Part shown: piece by piece, positions 1-9,105 of the stretch
Layout of the letters: every line of letters begins with the position of its first letter
How positions within the stretch are numbered: position 1 is the first letter of the stretch
Position numbers and translations under genes: made by a program
Notes under the pieces: model-generated
What the model was told of the DNA's origin: nothing
Databases searched by the model: none
The model's input: only the letters and a program-made list of their open reading frames with translations
DNA from: Petrimonas sulfuriphila
GTDB taxonomy: Bacteria > Bacteroidota > Bacteroidia > Bacteroidales > Dysgonomonadaceae
Length of the DNA stretch: 64,000 nucleotides
NCBI RefSeq assembly: GCF_051201015.1
Contig: NZ_JBPEHI010000005.1
Reading direction: 5' to 3' (one strand)

Positions 1-411
1 AAAATTGCCGGTATTCTCATAGAAAACAGTTTGCAGGGGAAAATAATTGAAAACTCCATCATTGGAATCGGGTTGAACCTCAACCAGCAGGTGTTTCCGC
101 CGGAATTGCCCAATCCGGTATCGTTGAGGCAAATCACTGCAACCGAACAGGATAAAGACTACATCCTGGATCTTTTGATGAAAGAGTTTTTTCTGTTATA
201 CAGGGGGTTGCAGCGCGGAGAAAAACAAGTTATTGAAGATGAATACATGCTTGATTTGTACCGGGTAAACGGTTATTACTGGTTTGAAGATGCAAACGGC
301 AAGTTTCAGGCAAAAATCGATAACGTGCTTCCGTCCGGTCATCTTGTATTGAAGACGCTTGAGACCAATGAGGAGCGAATGTATGCGTTTAAGGAAATAG
401 CTTTTATATAG
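1..411 (+). CDS. birA: Biotin--[acetyl-CoA-carboxylase] ligase, C-terminal part (5' end cut by window)
   Basis: C-terminal part of a biotin protein ligase, which joins biotin to the carrier domain of biotin-dependent carboxylases in the cytoplasm. The reading frame is open from base 1 and reads KIAGILIENSLQGKIIE and then SIIGIGLNLNQ, the end of the catalytic domain typical of BirA. The TTG at 31 is not a credible start because the conserved sequence continues upstream of it. About 100 residues of the C-terminal region follow. The gene ends 11 bases before pyrH on the same strand. The N-terminal half lies outside the window, so the presence of a regulatory HTH domain cannot be judged. Confidence 0.88.
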   Translation, partial: KIAGILIENSLQGKIIENSIIGIGLNLNQQVFPPELPNPVSLRQITATEQDKDYILDLLMKEFFLLYRGLQRGEKQVIEDEYMLDLYRVNGYYWFEDANGKFQAKIDNVLPSGHLVLKTLETNEERMYAFKEIAFI

Positions 412-422
412 AACTGATATAG

Positions 423-1130
423 ATGAAATACAACAGAATTTTACTGAAACTCAGCGGTGAGTCGCTGACAGGAGAAAAAGGGTACGGGATAGATGAAGTC
501 CGGTTGAATGACTATGCCCGACAAATAAAAGAAGCTGCACAAATGGGAGTGCAAGTCGGAATTGTTATCGGTGGTGGAAATATTTTCCGGGGCTTGAGCG
601 GCTCGCAAAAAGGGTTCGACCGGGTAAAAGGTGACCAAATGGGCATGCTTGCCACCGTTATCAATAGCTTGGCATTGAGTTCTGCATTGACGGCCATTGG
701 TCAGAAAAACAGGGTTTATACCTCCATTCGTATGGAACCTGTCGGCGAGCTTTACTCCAAATGGAAAGCGATTGAGTCCATGCAAAATGGTGAAGTGGCT
801 ATCCTTTCCGGAGGAACGGGAAACCCGTTCTTTACCACCGACACCGCTTCTGCTCTGCGTGGAATAGAGATTGAGGCTGATGCCATGTTTAAAGGCACCC
901 GTGTTGACGGTGTTTATACTGCTGACCCCGAAAAAGATCCGTCGGCAACCAAGTTCGATACGATCTCATTTGATGAAGTTTACGACCGGGGCTTGCGGGT
1001 AATGGATCTTACGGCGACGACAATGTGCAAGCAAAATAACCTGCCCATTGTTGTTTTCGATATGGACACATACGGAAACCTGAAGAAGGTCCTTTCCGGG
1101 GATAATATTGGAACCCTGGTGCACGTGTGA
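423..1130 (+). CDS. pyrH: Uridylate kinase (UMP kinase)
   Basis: Phosphorylates UMP to UDP in pyrimidine nucleotide synthesis; a cytoplasmic hexamer of the amino-acid-kinase fold. The 235-aa length is the usual family length. Visible motifs are the N-terminal LLKLSGESL, the glycine-rich IGGGNIFRG, and GGTGNPFFTTDTAS in the substrate and ATP binding region. It starts 11 bases after birA and is followed by frr, a pairing common across bacteria because tsf-pyrH-frr often form one operon. Nothing unusual is seen. Confidence 0.97.
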   Translation: MKYNRILLKLSGESLTGEKGYGIDEVRLNDYARQIKEAAQMGVQVGIVIGGGNIFRGLSGSQKGFDRVKGDQMGMLATVINSLALSSALTAIGQKNRVYTSIRMEPVGELYSKWKAIESMQNGEVAILSGGTGNPFFTTDTASALRGIEIEADAMFKGTRVDGVYTADPEKDPSATKFDTISFDEVYDRGLRVMDLTATTMCKQNNLPIVVFDMDTYGNLKKVLSGDNIGTLVHV

Positions 1131-1153
1131 AAGATTTATTCAAATATTTTCAC

Positions 1154-1161
1154 TATTTTTG
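1154..1161 (+). promoter_or_regulatory. Candidate -7 promoter element for frr
   Basis: TATTTTTG matches the Bacteroidota -7 consensus TAnnTTTG, 25 bases before the frr start, in the 56-base pyrH-frr gap. No good TTTG -33 box is seen at the expected distance, so this is a motif match only. Confidence 0.35.
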
Positions 1162-1186
1162 CTAACATAACATCAAACAAAAAGAT

Positions 1187-1744
1187 ATGGATATTTCAAC
1201 AATTAAAAAAGATGCCGAGGAAAAGATGCAGATGACCTTGGAATTTCTGGAAGAAACTTTCGCACGAATTCGTGCAGGGAGAGCTAATGTGCGTATTCTT
1301 GACGGGGTGAGAGTAGAATATTATGGCAGTCACGTTCCGTTGTCGAATGTATCAACAGTCTCTACTCCTGATGCCAAAACTATTCTGGTTCAACCGTGGG
1401 AAAAAAATATGCTGAAAGTAGTTGAAAAAGCGATTATGGATTCTGACGTGGGAATTACCCCCGAGAACAACGGTGAAGTTATCCGCCTGGGAATCCCGCC
1501 GCTTACCGAAGAACGCCGCAGGCAGCTTGTGAAGCAGACCAAGCAGGAATCGGAGGATGCCAAGATCAGTATCCGGAACTCCCGCCGCGAAGGGATTGAT
1601 GAGGTGAAAAAGGCTGTTAAAGATGGACTTCCCGAGGATATGGGAAAAGACGTTGAAAATGAGCTTCAAAAACTTCACGATAAATTCATCAAAAGAATTG
1701 ATGATAAGTTCGCCGAAAAGGAAAAAGAAATACTTACCGTATAA
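1187..1744 (+). CDS. frr: Ribosome recycling factor
   Basis: Splits the post-termination ribosome together with EF-G so that subunits can be reused. The 185-aa product has the standard length and the family core: the N-terminal helix with RIRAGRAN, the VEYYG and PLSNVSTVSTPD segment of the small beta domain, and the long C-terminal helices rich in charged residues. It follows pyrH and is followed after only six bases by rsgA, so the two ribosome-related genes are probably cotranscribed. Confidence 0.97.
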   Translation: MDISTIKKDAEEKMQMTLEFLEETFARIRAGRANVRILDGVRVEYYGSHVPLSNVSTVSTPDAKTILVQPWEKNMLKVVEKAIMDSDVGITPENNGEVIRLGIPPLTEERRRQLVKQTKQESEDAKISIRNSRREGIDEVKKAVKDGLPEDMGKDVENELQKLHDKFIKRIDDKFAEKEKEILTV

Positions 1745-1750
1745 ATAGCG

Positions 1751-2692
1751 ATGAGCGAGGAGGGAAGTAAGAAGGGACTGGTAATCAGAAATACGGGCAA
1801 TAACTATCTGGTAAGAACGGACGAAGGGACGGACATGTCGTGTCTGGCAAAAGGGAATTTCCGTCTTAAGGGTATCCGGAGCACGAGCCCTGTGGTAGTG
1901 GGAGATAGGGTGAAAATGGATATAAACCCCGACGGGACTGCATATATTACCGAGATTGAAGACCGTAAAAACTATATTGTCCGCAAGGCGTCCAACCTTT
2001 CCAAACACTCGCATATTCTTGCCGCCAACATTGATCTGGCTCTTCTTTGTGTTACTGTAAGGTTTCCGGAAACAACCACAGTATTTGTCGACCGGTTTTT
2101 GGCTACCGCAGAGGCATACAGTGTTCCTGTTGTTCTTGTTTTCAACAAAACGGATATCTACGACAGCGACGACAGGGAATACGTGGATGGGCTAGTTCAC
2201 TTGTATTCAACTGTCGGGTATACATGCATTAAAACCTCGGTGCTTACAGGAGAGGGAATGAGTGAAGTACGTAAACACGTTTGTGGAAAGATTACCTTGC
2301 TTGCCGGACATTCCGGTGTGGGAAAATCAAGTATCGTAAACATGCTGCAAAAAGACGCAACGCAAAAAGTAGGAAAGATATCGGATTACCACAACAAAGG
2401 GATGCATACCACCACTTTTTCGGAAATGATTGAACTTGAAAAGGGAGGCTTCGTTATCGATACTCCGGGAATCAAAGGCTTCGGAACCATCGACATGACA
2501 ACGGCTGAGGTTTCTCACTATTTTCCCGAGATTTTCAGGATTTCGTCGAAGTGCAAGTTTTATAACTGCCTGCACCTGAACGAACCCGGCTGTGCCGTGA
2601 TAAAAGCGTTGGAAAATCATTACATCAGTCAGAGCCGGTATCAGTCTTATTTGAATATCCTGGAAGATGCAAACGAAGAAAAATACCGGTAA
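1751..2692 (+). CDS. rsgA: Ribosome small-subunit-dependent GTPase A
   Basis: GTPase that helps late maturation of the 30S subunit. The GTPase motifs are circularly permuted as expected: G4 (VFNKTD, about residue 130) precedes G1 (GHSGVGKSS, about residue 195) and G3 (DTPGI). An N-terminal OB-fold region comes first, and a C-terminal zinc-binding segment (CKFYNCLHLNEPGC) closes the protein. The 313-aa length is normal for Bacteroidota RsgA. It lies directly behind frr. Confidence 0.95.
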   Translation: MSEEGSKKGLVIRNTGNNYLVRTDEGTDMSCLAKGNFRLKGIRSTSPVVVGDRVKMDINPDGTAYITEIEDRKNYIVRKASNLSKHSHILAANIDLALLCVTVRFPETTTVFVDRFLATAEAYSVPVVLVFNKTDIYDSDDREYVDGLVHLYSTVGYTCIKTSVLTGEGMSEVRKHVCGKITLLAGHSGVGKSSIVNMLQKDATQKVGKISDYHNKGMHTTTFSEMIELEKGGFVIDTPGIKGFGTIDMTTAEVSHYFPEIFRISSKCKFYNCLHLNEPGCAVIKALENHYISQSRYQSYLNILEDANEEKYR

Positions 2693-2727
2693 TCTGGCTG
2701 TGCCGTAGGACTACAACAGAAACAGTT

Positions 2728-4146
2728 ATGAACAGTGTATTGATGCTTATTCTCGAGATCCTTTACGCTTTAACCATCATCAGTGTGGTTATTGTGGTAA
2801 TTTCTGAGAATAGGAATCCCATTAAGACGCTTTCATGGGTAATGGTGCTTGTGTTTTTGCCTTTTGTGGGATTGATCTGGTATCTTGTTTTCGGCCAGGA
2901 TTTTACCAAAAAACAAGTCATTACCAAACGGATGTACAGCAAGCTCAAGAAACGTCCACTGGATGAAGTTGGCCCGCTGGAGGAGTTTGCTTATCCCCAG
3001 GAGCATGCGAGTTTGATCCGTTTACTGAAAAACCTTGACCATACCCCGTTGCTGGGAGGGAACGATGTCCGGTTTTATACCCATGCCGCGGAAAAATTCG
3101 AAGATTTACTGCGCGATATTGAAAATGCAAAACAACATATCCACGTAGAGTATTATGTTTTTGAAGGGGATAACATCGGCAGAAAAGTGAGGGACGCATT
3201 GATCCGAAAGTCACTCGAAGGTGTTGAAGTACGCGTTATTTACGATAGCTTTGGTTCACGTAAAACCCCTAAAGCATTTTTTGAGGAGTTCAGAAAGGCC
3301 GGTATCGAAGCAGAACCGTTTCTAAAGGTTGCACTTCCCAAAATTACCTCGCGGCTAAATTTCCGGAATCATCGAAAAATAATTGTCATTGACGGACAGA
3401 TTGGATATGTAGGAGGCATAAACATTGCCGACAGGTACATCGACGGTTTTAAATGGGGAATCTGGCGCGATACACATGTACGCATCGAAGGCAAAGGCGT
3501 GCAGGGTTTACAATCGATCTTTCTTATCGATTGGTTTTTTGTGAGTCAGACACTTATCACGTCGAGGAAATATTTTCCGGAGCTTCCTGTTTATGGAAGC
3601 ATATCCATGCAGACTGTCAACAGCGGGCCATTCCGTGAGGAAAGGGAAATCTCTCACGGTATTCTTCAGGCCATTTACGATGCACAGAAGAGTATTTTCA
3701 TTCAAACACCCTATTTCATTCCGCCTGAATCCATGATAGAAGCGCTGCAGGCAGCTGCTATCCGAGGACTGGATGTAAGGCTGATCATCTCCAAAAAATC
3801 GGATGTGCCTTTGGTGCAAATGGCATCACGTTCTTTCGTAAAGGAGATGCTGGAAAGTGGGGTGAAGGTGTATATGTACGAGAAAGGCTTTTTGCATTCC
3901 AAACTGATGGTGTTTGATGATTCCCTTACATTGATTGGTTCGGTGAATTTCGATTCACGCAGTTTTGAACACAATTTCGAGGTGGAAGCGTTTATCTACG
4001 ATCACGATGTGGCAGAAAAAGCCATGGATATCATTGTTGAGGATCAACGGTTTTCTCAGGTTGTCTCCCTGCGTGAGTGGATGAGGAGACCGATGAGGCT
4101 CAGGTTTATTGAATCTTTAATGCGTTTGTTTGCACCTTTGTTATAA
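2728..4146 (+). CDS. cls: Cardiolipin synthase (phospholipase D family)
   Basis: Makes cardiolipin from two phosphatidylglycerol molecules at the inner membrane. The 472-aa protein begins with two hydrophobic segments (about residues 5-25 and 37-57) that anchor it, then has two HKD catalytic motifs, HRKIIVIDG near residue 215 and HSKLMVFDD near residue 390, both intact with the usual following GxxN segments (GGINIADR, GSVNFDSRS). Length and order match bacterial ClsA-type enzymes. It sits 35 bases downstream of rsgA on the same strand. Confidence 0.95.
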   Translation: MNSVLMLILEILYALTIISVVIVVISENRNPIKTLSWVMVLVFLPFVGLIWYLVFGQDFTKKQVITKRMYSKLKKRPLDEVGPLEEFAYPQEHASLIRLLKNLDHTPLLGGNDVRFYTHAAEKFEDLLRDIENAKQHIHVEYYVFEGDNIGRKVRDALIRKSLEGVEVRVIYDSFGSRKTPKAFFEEFRKAGIEAEPFLKVALPKITSRLNFRNHRKIIVIDGQIGYVGGINIADRYIDGFKWGIWRDTHVRIEGKGVQGLQSIFLIDWFFVSQTLITSRKYFPELPVYGSISMQTVNSGPFREEREISHGILQAIYDAQKSIFIQTPYFIPPESMIEALQAAAIRGLDVRLIISKKSDVPLVQMASRSFVKEMLESGVKVYMYEKGFLHSKLMVFDDSLTLIGSVNFDSRSFEHNFEVEAFIYDHDVAEKAMDIIVEDQRFSQVVSLREWMRRPMRLRFIESLMRLFAPLL

Positions 4147-4162
4147 CCAATTATAGAAAAAT

Positions 4163-4699
4163 ATGGTTAGGATCTATTTAATCGGATATATGGGTGTGGG
4201 AAAGACCACGGTTGGCAAGAAACTGGCTAAGTTGCTCGATATAGGTTTTGTCGATTTAGATAAGTTTATCGAGAGCAAATACCATAAGACTGTGCCAGAG
4301 CTTTTTGCTGAACGGGGTGAACGTGAATTTCGCCTGATCGAGCAAAAATCGTTAATCGAGGTTTCAGAGATAGAGGATGTGGTGGTTTCAACAGGCGGCG
4401 GGACCCCCTGTTTTTTTGAAAATATCCGGCTGATGAATCAAACAGGAACTACGGTATATATTCATGCGGAACCCGAAGAACTTGCAGCCAGGTTACGGAC
4501 ATCGAAAACAGTTCGACCCATTGTTTCCGGAAAAACCGGAGAGGGCCTGACGTTATTCATTGCCCAACACCTGAAAGAAAGGGAGCGGTTTTACAATCAG
4601 GCACAAGTTATTTACGAAACCGACCGTTTAATCACAAAAGAAGATATTCACCTGACCGTTGACAGAATTGCTGACGAAATAAAAAAACGGCTAAAATGA
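4163..4699 (+). CDS. aroK: Shikimate kinase
   Basis: Phosphorylates shikimate at the 3-hydroxyl in aromatic amino acid synthesis. The P-loop GYMGVGKTT is at residues 8-16, the DLD substrate motif at about 32-34, and the STGGGTPCF substrate-binding loop near residue 77. The 178-aa size is typical. Its stop codon overlaps the start of the next gene (ATGA), so translation of the two may be coupled although their pathways are unrelated. Confidence 0.95.
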   Translation: MVRIYLIGYMGVGKTTVGKKLAKLLDIGFVDLDKFIESKYHKTVPELFAERGEREFRLIEQKSLIEVSEIEDVVVSTGGGTPCFFENIRLMNQTGTTVYIHAEPEELAARLRTSKTVRPIVSGKTGEGLTLFIAQHLKERERFYNQAQVIYETDRLITKEDIHLTVDRIADEIKKRLK

Positions 4700-5904
4700 T
4701 ATACGAACCCTTAAGAAGCACACAATTTGTTGTTCGTGAATTGCTGCTGAAAGCAGACAAACAAAACATCTCGCTTGTAATAGGTATTCCAAAGGAAAAT
4801 CAAAAAGTGGAAAAACGGCTGGCAATCACTCCCGAAACAACGGCCCTGCTTGTTGAATCGGGTTATCAGGTAATGATTGAATCCGATGCCGGGCTGGCTA
4901 TTAATTATTCCGACCGGTATTATTCCGATTCAGGAGCAAATATCGTACAAACAAAGGCCGAAGTTTTTCAGGCCGATATTATTCTGAAGGTCTCAGCACC
5001 TACTTTTGATGAAGTTTCGATGATGAAACCACGAAGCAGTGTGTTTTCGTTTTTGCAGTTGTACCTGATCTCATCGGAAACACTGGAGCTAATGGCGGAA
5101 AAACGCATAAATGCGCTGGCTTATGAGTTGATTTATGATGATAGCCAGATTTCTCCTTTTGTAACTGCCATCAGTGAAATTGAGGGAGCATACTCCATTT
5201 CTGTAGCATCGGAATTGCTCAGCAGTGCACACGGTGGAAAAGGTATTCTGTTGGGTGGGGTTCCAGGGATTTCGCCTACCGAAGTGGTGATTATAGGGGC
5301 AGGTGTTGCGGGAGCCGTGGCTGCGCGTGCTGCGCTTGCATTAGGTGCTACAGTGAAAATATTTGATAACGATATCAATAAACTTAGGAAAATCCAGCAC
5401 GAATTGGGTCGGATGGTGTTTACCTCTACCCTGCAACCGAATGTGTTGCGCAATGTTTTTCGCTCTGCCGATGTGGTGATCGGAGCCATGCAATATGTAA
5501 ATAAAACGCACTTGTACCGTATCTCCACCGACTTAATCCGCGAAATGAAGAAAGGGTCGCTCATTATTGACTTGCGTATGTCATATGGAGGATGTTTCGA
5601 GACTACGATGGAAGCGTGTTTACCCAATCATCCCCAGGTTTTTGAACGGTTCGGTATTTTGCATTTCTGTGAATTAAGCATAAGCTCCCGCGTAGCACGC
5701 ACAGCATCCATCGCTTTGAGCAATATTTTTATTTCGATGTTCTCGGCAATGGCCGAGAGTGGGGGAGTAGGACGGTTCGCCCGTTTCGACCGCGGTTTTG
5801 CCTCCGGATTTTATATGTTTGCCGGGAAAATGGTCAATTCTTATGTAGCCAATCATTTTAATTGGCCGGTAAACGATATCGGGTTGTTCCTGCCGGGATT
5901 GTAG
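4696..5904 (+). CDS. ald: Alanine dehydrogenase
   Basis: NAD-dependent alanine dehydrogenase, converting L-alanine to pyruvate and ammonia or the reverse. The AlaDH/PNT N-terminal domain is clear (IGIPKENQKVEKRLAITP), followed by a Rossmann domain with IGAGVAGAVAARAALALGA around residue 200 and a basic/acidic switch (IFDNDINKL) for NAD. At 402 aa it is about 30 residues longer than the family norm because of an N-terminal extension (residues 1-27). A later start is possible, but the ATG overlapping the aroK stop is used here. Saccharopine dehydrogenase-like enzymes share the fold, so substrate is inferred. Confidence 0.82.
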   Translation: MIYEPLRSTQFVVRELLLKADKQNISLVIGIPKENQKVEKRLAITPETTALLVESGYQVMIESDAGLAINYSDRYYSDSGANIVQTKAEVFQADIILKVSAPTFDEVSMMKPRSSVFSFLQLYLISSETLELMAEKRINALAYELIYDDSQISPFVTAISEIEGAYSISVASELLSSAHGGKGILLGGVPGISPTEVVIIGAGVAGAVAARAALALGATVKIFDNDINKLRKIQHELGRMVFTSTLQPNVLRNVFRSADVVIGAMQYVNKTHLYRISTDLIREMKKGSLIIDLRMSYGGCFETTMEACLPNHPQVFERFGILHFCELSISSRVARTASIALSNIFISMFSAMAESGGVGRFARFDRGFASGFYMFAGKMVNSYVANHFNWPVNDIGLFLPGL

Positions 5905-5929
5905 AGAAATGAGCTTTTGAGGTTGAATA

Positions 5930-7021
5930 ATGGCAGAAATATATTATCTTCTCACTTGGGGCACTTTCTGGTTGATGCTCTTATGCTTTGTCTTTCTTTT
6001 AACCGTTTCCGTTCCTAGGCGTGACGATTTAAGAAGCTATAAACGCGTGCGTCATTTGTTGGCGTGGGGCGTTTTTTTTCTGATGACGCTCGTAAATTTA
6101 ACTGAACTCAGTATGAGCGACTCCGGAACCAACGACGATATTTGGTATACGCGACTAATGACGCTGTGGATTGGAGCGTGTGTGGCTCCCGTTTTTTCGA
6201 TTGTAAATATTACCTTGATAAACAGTCATTTCTTTTCGTGGAGGAGTCTTGTCAGGGATTTGGTTATTCCCCTTGTACTGGTTGTCGGCAACGTATTCTT
6301 GTTCGAGATTTTCTCTGCCAAATCACTGGCCTTCCTTTTTGCTTATGTTGTTTTCATTGTCTACTATGTGTTTGTGGTGGTGGCCTATACGGTGATTTTT
6401 CTTCGCAACTACAGACAATATTCTATCCGGCTCAACAATTATTTTTCCGAACCCGGCTCCAATCTGCTGAAATGGACAGTAACCACGCAGTTTCTGGCCA
6501 CCTCAAGCGGTATAATGGCTTTTGTAAGTTTATTTATGCCGCATGGATGGTTGTGCGTTTTTGCCTTATTCCTCAATATCCTTTATCCGTATTATGCTAT
6601 ACGGTTTATTAATTATGCATTTCAGTTTCCTGTTATAGCCCCAGTGGTGGAAGAAGTTATGGAGGAAGAGCCAGTCGTCAGAGATTCGGTTTTCATGCTG
6701 GAAGATATTGTTGGTGAATGGGAAAAAGAAAAACGCTACCTTCAGCCCGAACTCAATATCGAAATGGTTGCCCATGAATTGAGTACCAACCGCACCTATC
6801 TTTCCTCTTACATTAATACCTGCAAAAACAAAAACTTTAAAGAATGGATTAGCGACTTGCGTATTGCCGAGGCGCAACGCCTCCTGCTGTCCGAACCCAA
6901 AACACCGATAAACGAAATAGGCGAACGGGTGGGATTTTCGGACAAGGGAAACTTCAGTACCCGTTTTTCCAAAAATGTTGGCATGAGCCCTTCCTTGTGG
7001 CGGAAGACGCATTTGAAATGA
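5930..7021 (+). CDS. Membrane-anchored AraC-family transcriptional regulator
   Basis: A 363-aa protein with about six to seven hydrophobic segments in residues 1-235 and a C-terminal AraC-type double helix-turn-helix in about residues 265-360. The DNA-binding part reads NIEMVAHELSTNRTYLSSYIN, then GERVGFSDKGNFSTRFSKN and GMSPSLWR, the canonical AraC signature. Such membrane AraC proteins are common in Bacteroidales and probably sense a signal in or at the membrane. The next genes on the same strand are a 44-aa peptide and a fimbrillin-like lipoprotein, which are plausible targets. No phosphoacceptor or periplasmic domain is seen. Confidence 0.85.
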   Translation: MAEIYYLLTWGTFWLMLLCFVFLLTVSVPRRDDLRSYKRVRHLLAWGVFFLMTLVNLTELSMSDSGTNDDIWYTRLMTLWIGACVAPVFSIVNITLINSHFFSWRSLVRDLVIPLVLVVGNVFLFEIFSAKSLAFLFAYVVFIVYYVFVVVAYTVIFLRNYRQYSIRLNNYFSEPGSNLLKWTVTTQFLATSSGIMAFVSLFMPHGWLCVFALFLNILYPYYAIRFINYAFQFPVIAPVVEEVMEEEPVVRDSVFMLEDIVGEWEKEKRYLQPELNIEMVAHELSTNRTYLSSYINTCKNKNFKEWISDLRIAEAQRLLLSEPKTPINEIGERVGFSDKGNFSTRFSKNVGMSPSLWRKTHLK

Positions 7022-7201
7022 AAAATGTGTTGCAGCTTTGTCAAAGTTCCGGACTTTGACAAAGGTATCTGCTGTAAACTCCTCTCCTCCGCATTCCGTC
7101 TCCCGTCTCTTCCAATTGTTAAAAAGCAGGCAGTTTTTGCACGATTGTTGCAAACACGAATTTTTTGTTGGAAACACAACCCTTCTTTTGCCTTCTCCCA
7201 G

Positions 7202-7209
7202 TAGCTTTG
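7202..7209 (+). promoter_or_regulatory. Candidate -7 promoter element
   Basis: TAGCTTTG fits the Bacteroidota -7 consensus and lies 45 bases upstream of the small ORF at 7254. No convincing -33 TTTG at 19-21 bases. It would serve the peptide gene and perhaps the lipoprotein gene behind it. Confidence 0.4.
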
Positions 7210-7253
7210 TCGCAAATTCTCCGAAGAATTTTATTTTAACCCTGTAATTAGAT

Positions 7254-7388
7254 ATGAGACAAGAAAATTTGCAAACGAACAATGCGGTTGAACATTATGA
7301 AGCTCCTGATATCGAAATGATCGATATTGAATTGAATCAAAACATTTTAGGCGGAAGTGTTCCAGATATGCCTGTTCACGATTGGTAA
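7254..7388 (+). CDS. Small 44-aa peptide with a GG motif near the C-terminus
   Basis: A 44-codon ORF starting MRQENLQTNN and ending LGGSVPDMPVHDW. It is acidic, has no membrane segment, and shows a Gly-Gly pair (residues 33-34) followed by a short tail with Pro, Asp and a final Trp. I recall similar short acidic proteins with a YxxPxxEhhxIE-type segment and a Gly or Ala/Ser-rich tail from Bacteroidales, often unannotated and near surface-protein genes, but cannot name a family. It lies 37 bases beyond a candidate -7 box's expected transcription start and 137 bases before the fimbrillin-like gene. Whether the GG is a peptidase cleavage site is speculation. Confidence 0.6.
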   Translation: MRQENLQTNNAVEHYEAPDIEMIDIELNQNILGGSVPDMPVHDW

Positions 7389-7525
7389 GATATTGTAAGC
7401 AATGATTATTTTTCGGAAGTCCCAAAACAAAACAGCCTATTAATCCATAAGTCTGTTGTTGACAGTCTTAGCTCGCGACTTTTGGTCTTATAAATGCAAC
7501 AACATTAATTCTCAAGTTATACATT

Positions 7526-8506
7526 ATGAATTATAAATTATTCTTTCTAGCAGTCTTAGCCCTTATCGTAACAAGCTGCGACAAAACAGATGATGCGATA
7601 GAACTAAGTCATGATGCATCACTACTGACCGTAATTGCCGCCGCGCCTGGATCCGGCGACAACAATCCCGCGACCGCCACGCGCCTCTCTATGGCTATGG
7701 ATGAAACGAAGATTTCCGTAACGTGGAAAGCGGGCGACAAAGTACAGCCTTACTTTGTGCAGGGGCCAACCATCTTGAAGGGGACGGAAATCACCCTTAC
7801 CGATGAGGATTTGTCGGTCCACAAAAAAAATGCCACGCTCGCCATTGCAGTTCCCGATTATATTAACACGGCTAACCCCTATACGCTCTATTGTGTGCAC
7901 GGCTCCTCTTCCCAAATCGACGGAAGAAAAATACTGGTTAGTTTTAGCTACACTCCTTTTTTCCCTTTTTCCGGCGGTTTTGGCAGTGTTTCTCCGGATA
8001 CTTATTATACGCCCATTGCCGCGTCTGCGGAGATTCATCCCGGTGCACCCACAGCCGTACTTGCGTTTAATTATTTGGGTGCGATGCAGATAATCTGCTT
8101 CAAAAATGCTGCTGTAGCTGAAGTTGCATATACGGAAATGGAGTTGATACAGGTCAATCCCGCTGACGCTGCCGGCTTCTATGCTTATAAAAATGGCGAA
8201 GGAGCACCCCGCTATGATTTGATTTCTAAAGAAGTGATTTATTATGGTGTTTCTCAGGGAGATATTTCAGGTTCTATATGGAGCGACGATGTTCGGAAGT
8301 TTTCCCGCTTTGTGTTGTTGACCGGTAACACGATGCCAGCTACCAGATTGAAAGTGAAAATAGATGGTGTGCAAAAGGAGAGTATAAATGCAACAAGCGC
8401 CTCTGCTGTCCCGCACCAAGCCGGTAACGCTTACTGCGTTTATGCACTGTGGAACGGTGTTGATTTGCAACTGACCGACAAGGATTTTACGTCTGTACGC
8501 AAATAG
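7526..8506 (+). CDS. Fimbrillin-family (Mfa/FimA-like) lipoprotein
   Basis: A 326-aa exported lipoprotein: signal peptide in residues 1-17 with lipobox LIVTSC, Cys at about 18. The body resembles Bacteroidales fimbrillin-like proteins: beta-rich, with an early TRLSMAMDETKISVTWKAGD segment (strand with WkaGD) typical of that group, and a C-terminal part near VPHQAGNAYCVYALW. These proteins form or decorate fimbriae after outer-membrane export and proteolysis. No shaft assembly partner or usher gene is adjacent, so it may be a stand-alone tip or surface protein. It is preceded by the AraC-type regulator and the 44-aa peptide and ends convergent to sixA. Confidence 0.65.
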   Translation: MNYKLFFLAVLALIVTSCDKTDDAIELSHDASLLTVIAAAPGSGDNNPATATRLSMAMDETKISVTWKAGDKVQPYFVQGPTILKGTEITLTDEDLSVHKKNATLAIAVPDYINTANPYTLYCVHGSSSQIDGRKILVSFSYTPFFPFSGGFGSVSPDTYYTPIAASAEIHPGAPTAVLAFNYLGAMQIICFKNAAVAEVAYTEMELIQVNPADAAGFYAYKNGEGAPRYDLISKEVIYYGVSQGDISGSIWSDDVRKFSRFVLLTGNTMPATRLKVKIDGVQKESINATSASAVPHQAGNAYCVYALWNGVDLQLTDKDFTSVRK

Positions 8507-8575
8507 GTAAAGCAGCAATAACTCCGGCACTGATTGATCTATATTTGCAGAACTGCTGGTTTTATTCTCCTCCTG

Positions 8576-9094
8576 TTATTCACGGATATCACCGCTGTCC
8601 CGCATCTCTATCTCTTTTGCCTGCTTCAACCATTGAAACCGGGCATTTTCCGGTGAAATATCTTTCCACACCTGCGTATCAAACTCAAAACAGGCTGTCG
8701 ATGCCGTAGGCAAGTTGTCAAGCGCTACACCAAAATGATTGATCAGGAGGGTTAATCCGGGGTTGTGCCCAACAATCAGACAATAGCTGACTGTGTTGGG
8801 GACTCTTGATAAACATTGTAGAATTTCCTCTACCCAGGCCAAATATAATTCTTTGTCCGTCACAATTTGTTCTTTCGGATATCCCATGTTTTCGGCGGCA
8901 ATAACGGCTGTTGCATATGCACGTTCGGCAGATGAAGAGAGTATGAGCTCCGGTTTCCCCGTTTTCTGAAGCAGGTAAACTCCCATTTTAGCCGTATTTT
9001 TCTTGCCTCTCTCGTTCAATGGACGGTCGTGATCATCCAGGTGAGCATAGTCCCAAGATGACTTCCCGTGCCGCATTACAATCAGCTTTTTCAT
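8576..9094 (-). CDS. sixA: SixA-type histidine phosphatase
   Basis: Histidine phosphatase superfamily protein of the SixA branch (about 172 aa). The catalytic RHG is in VMRHGKSSW near the N-terminus and the second conserved histidine is in VGHNPGL. SixA of E. coli removes phosphate from phospho-histidine; the target here is unknown. I start it at the ATG before KKLIVMRHGK, because the upstream in-frame ATG at 9148 would add residues that overlap the marR gene and match nothing in the family. It follows marR after 11 bases and is the last gene of a DUF2024-marR-sixA operon. Confidence 0.85.
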   Translation of the reverse strand: MKKLIVMRHGKSSWDYAHLDDHDRPLNERGKKNTAKMGVYLLQKTGKPELILSSSAERAYATAVIAAENMGYPKEQIVTDKELYLAWVEEILQCLSRVPNTVSYCLIVGHNPGLTLLINHFGVALDNLPTASTACFEFDTQVWKDISPENARFQWLKQAKEIEMRDSGDIRE

Positions 9095-9105
9095 CTCTTC
9101 TGTTG

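Noticed and set aside
3508..3819. Antisense frame inside cls
   Set aside because: Shadow of the cls reading frame with no family features. Other long antisense frames inside pyrH, rsgA, ftsY, sucC and the receptor gene were left out for the same reason.
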